Shown: positions 25,115-37,675 of the stretch, piece after piece
How the letters are laid out: each line of letters opens with the position of its first letter
Position numbering within the stretch: the first letter of the stretch is position 1
Source: Bin80 sp965215475
GTDB taxonomy: Bacteria; Bacteroidota; Rhodothermia; Rhodothermales; Bin80
Length of the DNA: 64,000 nucleotides
Direction: 5' to 3'
Assembly (NCBI GenBank): GCA_965215475.1
Contig: OZ244061.1
Coordinates: 2,108,001 to 2,172,000 of the forward strand
Program-made: the position numbers and the translations under genes
Notes under the pieces: model-generated
The model's input: the letters and a program-made list of their open reading frames with translations, nothing else
Told to the model about the DNA's origin: nothing
Databases searched by the model: none

Positions 25115-27388
25115 TCAGCTGTCCGACGGTACTTGAAGCTTTTGCGCGGTTGGCAAAAATCGTGAAAGTAACTTGCTGTATTCAGCATAATACTGATCCC
25201 AGTGGAAGCCATCATATTCCTCAGGATTGTTTTGAACACGTTCGCTCACCAGCCGCGCGCATACCGCATCAGCAGTGATTTCTGCCAACATCACTCGGAA
25301 ATGTTTATCGTCCTGTCCCTGAAATCGAGGTGCCGAGCCCAGATATTGCTTGAGGGCCGGATGGCGGGCAGCGATTTCCAGTACGTTTTGCCTCCAGCGG
25401 TAGCGCTGATCTGCGATCTTGATGTCTTCAAGTTTAATCTTAATGCCTGCTCCGAGTGGCTGAAGAGCAATTAAATCTGCCGTAGCTTCCTCATCCTTGA
25501 GCTTCGCCTCAATTATGCCATTCGCATCCTCTTTTCCAGAGATGCCGACCCGAATGTCACAGTGCGCTACGCCGAGGTTTTTGTTTGGGACCAGCATTTT
25601 ATTGCCGGACACCTTAAACCTGCTGTTATCGACGGAAATGTTCAGCATGGTGGGCTGAGAGACGAGCGAAAGCGGAGCCAAAACACGAACGCGTTTTTTC
25701 GGGCCGCCGAGTTTGATACGGTACCGTGATTTTTGAAAGCAAAGCTCTTCCAGTTCCTTGAATTCGTCGGCTCTGGATTTGAGCACCTCTACGGTACATT
25801 CTTCGGTGATGGAGCCAATTGACACCTTGATGCCAGAAGCTGTCGTAGCCTGAACGCCCGTCAGTTTCCACGAGGCCTGTAGAACCCCCTCTTCTGTGGG
25901 ATGGGACTCAATCGGCATGAGCCGTTTGTCGGTAGCCACCTCGTCGGTCAGGCACTCGACATGGACGGTTTCACCATGTTCAATTTCGGGAAAGGCTTTT
26001 TGCCGCACGCGCAATGTGCAAGGGATAGACTGGTCAATTACAATTTTGGCAAACCGAGGGCTGAGAGAATAGCCTGATTCCTGAAATAGCCGGCTACTGG
26101 CCCCATTCCCGTCACGGGCCACATCATCTTCCGCACCCTCGTGCTCCAAGAACTTAGTTGCAGCACGTTCTAACGCATTCAGGCGTTTGCGGGTGGCTTG
26201 ACTCTCAATGGATGCACGCTCGCGATCTGCGTTTCTTCGTTCCTCTTCAATCAAGGGACGTAGTCGCTTCAAGGTTTCGGCAAAAAGGATCCTAACAAAT
26301 GGATGCGACCGGGTCAAGCCGGATCGCCGCGAAGGGTCAAGTATGGGCATGGGGTTCCCCGGGTCAGCATCCGCGCGTGCTTCTACACGCCGATCAAATT
26401 GATTCCAGAGTTCATCAAGATGGTCGCAGACCAAGCGTCCAAAAAATCGCAGTGCATGCGGATCAGTCTCAAGCTCTTTGTCAAACAGTGTTGCTTCATG
26501 GACAGCATGACGAGACTTGATCAAGATGCCTCCGCGCCGGAATCTTGGTTTTTCGCGCTCGAGTTGTTCGCTCGTTCGACTTATGGTCAGCTTTGCCCTT
26601 GCCCCTGCGTAGCCGGGCACGTCAAAGGCTACCTTGATCCGGTCCCGTCCAGCCAGCACGGGAGGCTTTATCATCGTCCGTTTTGTGGCACCATCCTTTA
26701 GGGTTATTTGACGTCTAGGATCTCTAAGGATGTCCCGCAATGGCACAAGCAGGCGAAGATTCTTCTTCAAATTGGCGGGGGTTGGAATTCCTCGGCTCGC
26801 ATTCAATTCAATAGTGACCACCGTGCCTCTACCCTTGGGAATTCCCAATCGTTTTCGTTCGGCCATGGTGACCTTGGTTGGCTGGTAAAGTGAGAAATCG
26901 AAATACTCTGACACCTCGCATGCATGTATGAGGCCATCCCCTGGAATGGATTCAAAGGTGACTTTCCCTAAGGCCGCTATATCCTTTGCTCCTCGTGAAT
27001 TGGTCCCGCGAACGGATAGTCCCTGTTCCAAGCCACTGACCCGTCCACCTGTACGGCCAATCTTCTGACTCATAACCGTCATCGACATGCCGTCCGCAAA
27101 ATCACGAACGCGTAGCGTGGGCGGTATCCCCTGTGTGTGGCAGCGGACAAGTTCAATTTCTATTTGACCGGAGATCCCGAGTACCTGATAGCGATCATCG
27201 GCATTGGTGATCAACTCTACCAACGCATCATAGATATCGCGAATGGCCATGTTGGAGTCTTGGATCAGACGCCGCGTTCCATCCAATTCCACCTTTCGCT
27301 GCTCAACGATTTGCCTTGTCACGAGATTCGTTGCTCTTGGTTGTTCTTCAGCGGTCAGGATCTCTGTACGCGCCACGGGAGGTCGCAA
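25115..27388 (-). CDS. GHKL (HSP90-like) ATPase, defence- or phage-associated
   Basis: The 757-residue protein carries an N-terminal HSP90/MutL-type ATPase: AIRDIYDALVELITNADDRYQVL (N box, with the metal-binding Asn), TLRVRDFADGMSMTVMSQKIGRTGGRVSG (DxxDGM, G1), GTNSRGAKDIAALGKVTFESI (G2 and lysine) and GRGTVVTIEL. The middle and C-terminal parts are unfamiliar; they include a charged helical segment (about 365-400) and strand-rich repeats that may be Ig-like folds. GHKL ATPases of this shape occur in restriction or anti-phage loci next to helicases, but no helicase is present here. Base composition is richer in G+C than in the flanking core genes. It overlaps the 155-residue gene upstream by 41 bases. 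Confidence 0.65.
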   Translation of the reverse strand: MRPPVARTEILTAEEQPRATNLVTRQIVEQRKVELDGTRRLIQDSNMAIRDIYDALVELITNADDRYQVLGISGQIEIELVRCHTQGIPPTLRVRDFADGMSMTVMSQKIGRTGGRVSGLEQGLSVRGTNSRGAKDIAALGKVTFESIPGDGLIHACEVSEYFDFSLYQPTKVTMAERKRLGIPKGRGTVVTIELNASRGIPTPANLKKNLRLLVPLRDILRDPRRQITLKDGATKRTMIKPPVLAGRDRIKVAFDVPGYAGARAKLTISRTSEQLEREKPRFRRGGILIKSRHAVHEATLFDKELETDPHALRFFGRLVCDHLDELWNQFDRRVEARADADPGNPMPILDPSRRSGLTRSHPFVRILFAETLKRLRPLIEEERRNADRERASIESQATRKRLNALERAATKFLEHEGAEDDVARDGNGASSRLFQESGYSLSPRFAKIVIDQSIPCTLRVRQKAFPEIEHGETVHVECLTDEVATDKRLMPIESHPTEEGVLQASWKLTGVQATTASGIKVSIGSITEECTVEVLKSRADEFKELEELCFQKSRYRIKLGGPKKRVRVLAPLSLVSQPTMLNISVDNSRFKVSGNKMLVPNKNLGVAHCDIRVGISGKEDANGIIEAKLKDEEATADLIALQPLGAGIKIKLEDIKIADQRYRWRQNVLEIAARHPALKQYLGSAPRFQGQDDKHFRVMLAEITADAVCARLVSERVQNNPEEYDGFHWDQYYAEYSKLLSRFLPTAQKLQVPSDS

Positions 27389-27815
27389 TCACTTCATCAA
27401 CCAACGGCTTCAAGCCTTCCAAGGAGGAAGCCTCTACCAAAGGAATCGGGCTCGGAACAAGACGCCAATAATGCACTCGATTAGGATTTTTGTCCGGAGC
27501 CACAAAAGCGCCGTACTCCAAAAGATCAATCGCATCCGAGCGGTAGACAAATCTCCCCAGTCTGACATTGCGGTACACCTCCTCAGCCGGAGGTAGACGG
27601 CCATGAAAATACCCGGTTAACACGCCCCTCCCAATCATCTCCCCTATGTACTCCTTCGCCCGAATTTTAGCATCCACAAGATGATTGGCAAAACCATAAA
27701 CATCATCCATAGGATCCAAACTACGCCAAACATAAGCATGCTCCGCCCCAGGAAAACCTTCCAGGATGTCAATCGGGGGGATATTGTCAACTTTTTTATA
27801 TAAAGACCAATCCAT
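27348..27815 (-). CDS. Unknown protein downstream of MuF-ART toxin (possible immunity gene)
   Basis: I do not recognise this 155-residue protein (MDWSLYKKVDNIPPIDILEG). It looks soluble and globular, without signal peptide or membrane helix. Its start lies nine bases after the stop of the MuF-ART reading frame on the same strand, the place where immunity genes sit in MuF polymorphic-toxin loci, and its 3' end overlaps the GHKL ATPase gene by 41 bases in another frame. The position suggests protection against the ART toxin; the sequence itself does not prove it. It could equally be a phage structural or accessory gene. Confidence 0.45.
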   Translation of the reverse strand: MDWSLYKKVDNIPPIDILEGFPGAEHAYVWRSLDPMDDVYGFANHLVDAKIRAKEYIGEMIGRGVLTGYFHGRLPPAEEVYRNVRLGRFVYRSDAIDLLEYGAFVAPDKNPNRVHYWRLVPSPIPLVEASSLEGLKPLVDEVIATSRGAYRDPDR

Positions 27816-27824
27816 TCTTTTTAT

Positions 27825-29455
27825 TTACTTGACCTCAATTGCATGCGCTAACACCTCACCTTCATTCGTCTTGATCGCGACCTGAACATCTGGATATTTG
27901 GAGGCAGGAAAAGGATTCACCTCAAAAGGGTGGTTTTCGTCGTAACGAAGGTATTTTTGATTGATCTTTTTCTTTGCCCAAACCATCTGATCCCATTGCA
28001 GAATTTGCAGCATCTGATCAAAATCGGATTTGGATTTGAATTTCTTAACATAGGTAGATTTGCGACCCAGAATCGCCCGATTATTCAAGACCACCAGCTC
28101 CTCCAAACCTTCAATTCAAACCGCGTCATAACCCTGCATCATGAGCTCATGCGAAACATCAAATTTTTTATCTGGCAATCCTCGAGCACGGAAATCAGCC
28201 CGCAAACGCGAAACAGCCCAGGTTTTATCCTGGATTTGCACCCGAAACACTTTCGCACCAGGCCTCAACTTGAAGGACGTAATCTGAGGAGTCATTTTTT
28301 TCGCCCTTCTAGCAGCAGGGGCAGCAGTAAACTTTTTAGCATACCCATTCGCCTCATATATATCAGCCGAGGCATACCCCCCATTGCCAAAACCATCAAG
28401 CTCTTGAACTTGCCTTCCCGGAATTTGTTCGCATATTTCGTGCTGCTGCCCCGATAGAACATCGGCCCATCAATCTCATCCAACACCGCATCATCCACCA
28501 AGCGCAACTCCTGGCTTCCCGCCAGATCATTTAACAAGGGGTCACCGAACTTATCGGATCCATCATTTTCACTGAAACGCCTTCGATAGGCGGTCGCCAT
28601 TTCATCATCGGTCAAATTATTAGCACGGATCGGGAAAGAACGAGGCAAAGGCCCCTTGTCCAACTGCTCCGCAGGTATTCCGGCCCCCACGGGATCCGGA
28701 TCCGCCTGCTTGACCAGATCATCCAACACCGCCAAAGCCACACAACGACATTGGATCTCATTCCCGGGATGCCCCGTGTCCACCGGAGGATTATCCCAAG
28801 CAAAGGTCAACCCATTATGAGCCGCATGACGCTCTCGAACCCGATTATCCCCCGCCGTCGCCCACTCATACCGAGACACACCAATCTGCTTCTGCCGGAT
28901 CTGGTTGAGGGAACCAACCGCCTTATTGACTTGGTCACGGGCGATCCGGCGAAGCGGGTAATCACGATACCCCCATTCCTTGGCAAACAGACCCGCCAAG
29001 GCCTCTCGGTCAAAGGGCTTGGAGCCGTAGAGTTCGGCCACCTGCTTGAAGACCTTGGGAAGGTGCTTCTTGGCAACCAACTTTATCAGGTCGACATTTA
29101 CCCTCATCGCCTGTTCCATCGCTTCACGAACCACCTTGTCACTCAGCAGGGCCTGCAAGGCAGAAACCCCCAACGCCTTGCGGTGTGCCTGGACAAACCG
29201 CTTCTCATGCGACCCAGAGAGCTCATCGAAAAAATCGTCCAAACGATCCCGCGCATCCGCCTTCAACTTTTTGCGGACATTTTCAAAGGATAGCGTCTGG
29301 GCATACTGCAAGGAAGCCAAGGTTTCCGTACCCACCTCCAAACCTGCTGCAACCCCACGCAATACAGGAACATCGACCAACTCACGAAGAATTTTCCGAT
29401 ACTTCCTGGCATCATTGGAGCGAGGCCTAACCGGACTCCCCCGAATCTTGGCCAT
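27825..29455 (-). pseudogene. MuF-domain phage head protein fused to an ADP-ribosyltransferase toxin domain (broken)
   Basis: The 5' frame (29455-28292) encodes a SPP1 gp7/MuF minor head protein: LRRIARDQVNKAVGSLNQIRQKQIGVSRYEWATAGDNRVRERHAAHNG and HPGNEIQCRCVAL are the signature. The C-terminal part is an ART domain: FYRGSSTKYANKF (R motif); a frameshift near 28395-28410 moves the S motif (GYASADIYEANGYAKKF) to another frame; a TGA at 28116-28118 precedes EELVVLNNRAILG (ExE motif), and the frame runs on to 27825. All three ART motifs survive but never in one uninterrupted frame. MuF-toxin fusions are known phage-borne polymorphic toxins. Confidence 0.75.
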
Positions 29456-29978
29456 TGGTCAACTGTTTAAGGGCATCGGCATAGGCATCCACATCCAGTG
29501 CGGACTCGGGAGCCGGGCCAGGTAAATCCATCAGTACCGGGTCACCGTCCAGAATCGCCCTGGCCTCATCGGAAGAAATCACACCACGTTCCAGAAGCTG
29601 CAAGACCGACCTGACTTTACTTTCCGTAGTTTCCGCTTCCATTTTCAGATCCTTGTCCAGCACCGATGGCCACGACCACCGAACCATCGTATCCGGTCGC
29701 AACCCCGCATTTGCAAGCAGGAACGGAGTCAAAAAACGGAGGGCCGGATCCAGTTCCAATCGCCGGATCGTCTTGACCGTCTCATCCCAGTTTCGGAAAT
29801 CTGCATCGCCCGTGGCATTCTGCCCCTCAGGCGACCGCCCCCATAACAGCGTCGAAGGAATATCCGAACAACCCGAAACCCGAAGGGCATACTCCTCCAT
29901 GATTTTAGGCAAACCCGCAAACTGGACGGTCAACCGTTCTATCGATGTCGAAGCGTCCGTAAACACCATCCGGCGCAC
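29427..29978 (-). pseudogene. Phage portal protein, C-terminal fragment
   Basis: The 183-residue frame (starting at a GTG, with a stop just upstream) contains VQFAGLPKIMEEYALRVSGCSDIPSTLLWGRSPEGQNATGDADFRNWDETV, which matches the end of DUF1073/gp6-like portal proteins (FAGLPdll, ADIP-t-LfG-SP-GlNATGe-D). Portals are about 450 residues, so the first two thirds are gone. The stop overlaps the start of the MuF gene by 29 bases, the normal portal-to-head order. The sequence breaks off abruptly near 29990, where a chromosomal gene begins on the other strand. Confidence 0.7.
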
Positions 29979-30117
29979 GGAACGGGCCGAATTCTAAGTT
30001 CGCATGTGAGCAGAACTTGTAAAATGGGGTAGAATTGGTCACATGTCCCCCTTTTTGGGTATAGTGTGTGGGATTGGTGATCAATGGGAACGAATTCTCC
30101 CCAGAACAATTGGACGC

Positions 30118-30522
30118 ATGATGCGCATTTCATTATTCTTCTTGGCAGCGATTTTTTTGGTAGCGTCCAGCTTCCTGTCGGTTCGGCTCCGATATTTCAA
30201 CACGGAGTTTGAGACAGGTGTGATTACGGTTACTTGGGAGGCGGAAGCGGAGGGCGACGTCAGAACGTATGAGCTCTTTCGAAAGTCTGACCAAGCGGAT
30301 GATTTTTCTAAAATTGCGGACATTTCTGTTCATGGGGTGAACACGCCTTATTCCGTCCGTGATGATAAAGTATACAAGTCACCTGCCGCGACGGTGGATT
30401 ATCGCTTGGAGGCCGTTCTCACCAATGGCTTACGACAGCGGATCGCAGAGAGCAAGGTGAACTACACGCCCACGGCTATCCCACGAAGTTGGGGCAGCAT
30501 CAAGGCGATGTTTCAGAATTAG
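30118..30522 (+). CDS. Membrane-anchored protein with FN3-like domain
   Basis: A frame opens at 30043, but the ATG at 30118 gives a sensible N-terminal hydrophobic segment (MMRISLFFLAAIFLVASSFLSVRLRYF), either signal or anchor. The remaining 105 residues (FETGVITVTWEAEAEGDVRTYELFRKSDQADDFSKIADISVHG and VDYRLEAVLTNGLRQRIAESKVNYTP) look like one fibronectin type III domain, with the 'ItVtW-A' strand and 'YeL-Rk' strand. It precedes pyrR by 12 bp and may be cotranscribed. I know no function for it. Confidence 0.5.
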   Translation: MMRISLFFLAAIFLVASSFLSVRLRYFNTEFETGVITVTWEAEAEGDVRTYELFRKSDQADDFSKIADISVHGVNTPYSVRDDKVYKSPAATVDYRLEAVLTNGLRQRIAESKVNYTPTAIPRSWGSIKAMFQN

Positions 30523-30534
30523 TGTGCCCTGTTT

Positions 30535-31008
30535 ATGGACACATTGATTCTTGGTAAAGAGCGGATAGAACGAACGCTTGCGCGCCTTGCTTGTGAGGTG
30601 GATGAGCGGAATCAAGGCACACAGGGCTTGATTTTATTTGGGATTAAGCCAAAAGGCCTTCTCGTGGCTCAAGCCTTGGCAAGACATATCAGCGAGATTG
30701 CCGGTCGTATCGTAATTCCAGTTCCGCTGGATTTAGAGATCCTAGACCCAAAACCAGAAGATGTGTCTGGAAAAGTCGTCGTCATTGTAGACGATATCCT
30801 TTACACAGGTCGAACCGCACACAAAGCGGTTACCATGGTATGTAAAATGGGGTTCCCAGCTCGAATTCAACTGATGGTTCTGATTGATCGAGGGCATCGC
30901 GAAATGCCTCTCCAGCCTGACTATGTCGGGCGCAAGTTGCAAACGAAATATCGTGAACGTGTGGATGTAAAGGCAGAAAAAGGACTCTCAGTATACCTTA
31001 CCGAATAA
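30535..31008 (+). CDS. pyrR: PyrR-type bifunctional pyrimidine regulator / uracil phosphoribosyltransferase
   Basis: The 157-residue product has a type I phosphoribosyltransferase fold with the PRPP-binding loop VVIVDDILYTGRTAHKA, an N-terminal region ILGKERIERTLARLACEVDERN and the flexible-loop ending YVGRKLQTKYRERVDVK, as in PyrR. PyrR binds pyr mRNA leaders in Gram-positive bacteria; in other phyla it may act mainly as a phosphoribosyltransferase. No pyrimidine biosynthesis gene is next to it. Length and motifs are normal. Confidence 0.88.
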   Translation: MDTLILGKERIERTLARLACEVDERNQGTQGLILFGIKPKGLLVAQALARHISEIAGRIVIPVPLDLEILDPKPEDVSGKVVVIVDDILYTGRTAHKAVTMVCKMGFPARIQLMVLIDRGHREMPLQPDYVGRKLQTKYRERVDVKAEKGLSVYLTE

Positions 31009-31168
31009 GTCAGGTTCAGGGTCATGTATATGTCTTGGTGACGTTTCGCCCCGATCTTCCTTCGAGAGATCTTAATGCAGACAGATCAAGCGGAGAACGA
31101 ACATCCACTCTCTTTGCCTCTGGATTTTTCGGTAGGTATGGTTTTGCAAGAGACTTTACCAAGAGAGA

Positions 31169-31924
31169 TTATCTCTGTTGTACGGGATCAGCGGTCGTAA
31201 ACAGGCGGATTTCTGATCCTTCTGGTAAGAGTTCGCCAGATCCTGGAGACTGCCGCAGAATCAGGGGATTCGGGGGATCGTCTTCCTTTCCCAGTAATCG
31301 AGGCCAAAAAGAGACAAGGCGTAGAAGACTGTCGGCTGTAGATAGATCCTGTCCAACGAGATCAGGTACCTCAACAAGCCTGTTTCGATTCAGACCTCGA
31401 CCATGCCAGACCGTAATACTTTCTCCCCGGGGAACCACCGATCCTGCGGCAGGGTCTGTGCGAGTTACCGCACCCGGACTAGGGCTTGGAATCGTGTCAG
31501 GTTTTTCAATGACATCAAGTCCCGCGGCCCGTAACGCTAGTCGTGCATTCCTGCGGGATTGTGTACTCACATCAGGAACGATGACATCTTGCACTAGCCC
31601 GCGATAGAGGGAGAGGTAGACGCGTCGTCCAGGCCTTACGGGTGCGCTGGGACGCGGAGTCTGCCTAGCAACCAATCCCTGTAGGCTGTCAGGTCCGATA
31701 CGGGAAGTGGTGTCGCCAAAGACAAGCCCGACAGAGTCAATCTCTAGAAGAGCATCAGAAATGGGCATGCCCCGAAAGTCAGGAACGGGAAGCACCTCTC
31801 CCTGACGAGTAACTTGTGGCATGATAATCTGATCAACCGCTAGATATAGCCCAAAAAACACGAATGCGAGTAGTGCACCCCCCCATTTGAGGTAGGAATT
31901 CCTATAAAGAGGGAGACGATTCAT
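31169..31924 (-). CDS. Membrane protein with three PASTA domains
   Basis: The 251-residue protein has one N-terminal transmembrane segment (LKWGGALLAFVFFGLYLAVDQII, about 13-35) and three PASTA repeats: VPDFRGMPISDALLEIDSVGLVFG, VPDVSTQSRRNARLALRAAGLDVIE and VPDLVGQDLSTADSLLRLVSFWP, each ending in a 'Q-P-pG--v--G--v-l' pattern. PASTA domains bind peptidoglycan fragments and usually sit on serine/threonine kinases or PBPs; here they are free-standing. This solitary PASTA form is common in Bacteroidota. It converges with pyrR; the gap 31009-31168 shows no gene. Confidence 0.85.
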   Translation of the reverse strand: MNRLPLYRNSYLKWGGALLAFVFFGLYLAVDQIIMPQVTRQGEVLPVPDFRGMPISDALLEIDSVGLVFGDTTSRIGPDSLQGLVARQTPRPSAPVRPGRRVYLSLYRGLVQDVIVPDVSTQSRRNARLALRAAGLDVIEKPDTIPSPSPGAVTRTDPAAGSVVPRGESITVWHGRGLNRNRLVEVPDLVGQDLSTADSLLRLVSFWPRLLGKEDDPPNPLILRQSPGSGELLPEGSEIRLFTTADPVQQR

Positions 31925-32002
31925 GAGCGCTCAAAAAAATTTGAAAAAAAAATACAAAAACGAAAGATTTTGGGAACAACAGATTTTCCGGCATAGTTAG
32001 AG

Positions 32003-32036
32003 CCGATCTTTGCTGTAACCAGCAGGGCGGTTTTTT
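32003..32036 (+). terminator. Terminator-like hairpin upstream of the rRNA operon
   Basis: CTTTGCTG (32008-32015) pairs fully, with G-U pairs, to CAGCAGGG (32020-32027) around loop TAAC, extended by CCG/CGG, and is followed by TTTTTT (32031-32036). No plus-strand gene ends here (the nearest is pyrR at 31008), so it may insulate the rRNA operon from read-through or act as a leader attenuator. Confidence 0.45.
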
Positions 32037-32200
32037 GCTTGGCAAATCGGTTCTTTTCCCGTTGTGAACAGTCAGTTTTACGCATCACCATATGATCTGG
32101 TGCCGTGTATTGTTGCTGAGGGATCAACGGAGAGTTTCACAGATTTGGTAGAGTCAAAAAAAATCCGTACGTTGGTACTCCGGCCCCTTGGGTCGGGCAC

Positions 32201-32212
32201 AGTTCTTTGACA
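32201..32212 (+). promoter_or_regulatory. boxA-like antitermination site before 16S rRNA
   Basis: AGTTCTTTGACA closely matches bacterial boxA (TGCTCTTTAACA in E. coli). The same 12-mer occurs in the 16S-23S spacer at 34158-34169. boxA RNA is bound by NusB-S10, and nusB lies at 21298. Because boxA must be transcribed, the main rRNA promoter should lie upstream of 32201. Confidence 0.65.
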
Positions 32213-32340
32213 GGTTGAGAGTATAGCGAGTCCTTTGTCGATTCAGACAAGGAACCGGTTGTTCTATAATGGAACAACCAATCCAAATCAGTCAGGAAGA
32301 GTGTGCAATAAGTGCTCACAGAAATAGTTCAAAATCTCTA

Positions 32341-33870
<1,530 letters not shown>

Positions 33871-33957
33871 AGAGAGCCTTGAGACAACAATCTTCCGAAT
33901 CGACAGGACTCGCTATACTCTCCCCTGGTTTTGCAAGTGGACGAAACCCGCATTTCA

Positions 33958-34031
<74 letters not shown>

Positions 34032-34063
34032 CCCCGCAGGCCCGATACGGTCCTTAAATGCGA

Positions 34064-34136
34064 GGGGTTATAGCTCAGATGGTAGAGCATCGGTTTTGCA
34101 TACCGGGGGTCGCCGGTTCGAATCCGGCTAACTCCA
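34064..34136 (+). tRNA. tRNA-Ala (anticodon UGC)
   Basis: Acceptor GGGGTTA pairs with TAACTCC (one G-U), discriminator A, CCA not encoded. The anticodon loop TTTGCAT gives UGC. It follows tRNA-Ile by 32 bp in the rRNA spacer, the classical Ile-Ala order. Confidence 0.96.
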
Positions 34137-34157
34137 CTAGGATCGAACGTTGATCCA

Positions 34158-34169
34158 AGTTCTTTGACA
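34158..34169 (+). promoter_or_regulatory. boxA-like antitermination site before 23S rRNA
   Basis: AGTTCTTTGACA repeats the 12-mer found before 16S (32201-32212). A second boxA in the spacer is normal in bacterial rRNA operons and would renew NusB-dependent antitermination ahead of 23S. Confidence 0.65.
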
Positions 34170-34317
34170 TGATGATATTCGCCAATATGAACAACACGCA
34201 GAAAAGATGAAATCTATAGAGTGAAATCTATATGATTTTCGTCCGAGCGTAAATCGAGCGCAGAGAACTCCTCCACCGGGAGTTCTCGCGAACCTGACTT
34301 GTGTAAAATCTCAAAGG

Positions 34318-37260
<2,943 letters not shown>

Positions 37261-37364
37261 TCCTTTGAAATTTTACAGAAGTCAGTGCTCGTTTACGCAC
37301 TGTGTGCTGGTCATGTGGCGAAATCATCTTGTCAAGTTATTGCTGCCTCGTGCAGCTACAGACT

Positions 37365-37477
37365 TCCTGGTGCTTATAGCGCGGGGGATACACCTCTTCC
37401 ATTCCGAACAGAGTCGTTAAGTCCCGCAGCGCCGATGGTACTGCCCTTCGTGGTGGGAGAGTAGGTCGGTGCCAGGA
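37365..37477 (+). rRNA. rrf: 5S ribosomal RNA
   Basis: TCCTGGTGC at the 5' end pairs with GGTGCCAGGA at the 3' end; the loop sequences ACCTCTTCCATTCCGAACAG and GTAGGTCGGTGCC are typical of 5S rRNA. It lies about 105 bp after 23S, and a hairpin terminator follows it. Confidence 0.94.
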
Positions 37478-37486
37478 TCCTTCTTT

Positions 37487-37534
37487 GCAACAAGGCCATT
37501 TCCGACTGGATCTGGTCTTTGTTGCGTTCTTTTT
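37487..37534 (+). terminator. rRNA operon terminator
   Basis: GCAACAA..GGCC (37487-37496) pairs imperfectly with GG(TCT)TTGTTGC ending at 37525, followed by TTCTTTTT. It lies directly after 5S and separates the rRNA operon from the TPP riboswitch about 20 bp on. Confidence 0.7.
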
Positions 37535-37550
37535 CATGATTGCCAGATTG

Positions 37551-37632
37551 CTTGGGGGTGCCTCTTTCGGGGGCTGAGATCAAACCCTTTGTACCTGATC
37601 CGGGTAATGCCGGCGTAGGAAAATGCATGGGA
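37551..37632 (+). promoter_or_regulatory. TPP riboswitch (THI element)
   Basis: GGGGGTGCC at 37554-37562, then GGGGCTGAGATCA (about 37569-37582), TACCTGATCCGGGTAATGCC (about 37592-37611) and GCGTAGGAAAA are the universal thiamine-pyrophosphate aptamer segments. The aptamer ends about 45 bp before the TonB receptor start, so binding of TPP would lower expression of that receptor, probably by hiding its start region. No separate terminator hairpin is visible between aptamer and gene. Confidence 0.93.
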
Positions 37633-37675
37633 AGTGTAGTGGCTGCCACCAAGCAGGGTAAAAACATGCAGTACT

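Noticed and set aside
24976..25239. 87-codon minus-strand frame overlapping the GHKL gene end.
   Set aside because: It overlaps the ATPase in another frame and has no start context or recognisable pattern.
31035..31607. 190-codon plus-strand frame opposite the PASTA gene.
   Set aside because: It is the shadow of the PASTA gene; low-complexity, Arg/Ser-rich, no start signal, while the minus-strand product has clear domains.
32242..32270. TTCAGA-17-TATAAT before 16S as a sigma-70 promoter.
   Set aside because: It lies downstream of boxA, which has to be transcribed, and E. coli-type promoters are not the rule in this phylum; the main promoter is more likely upstream.
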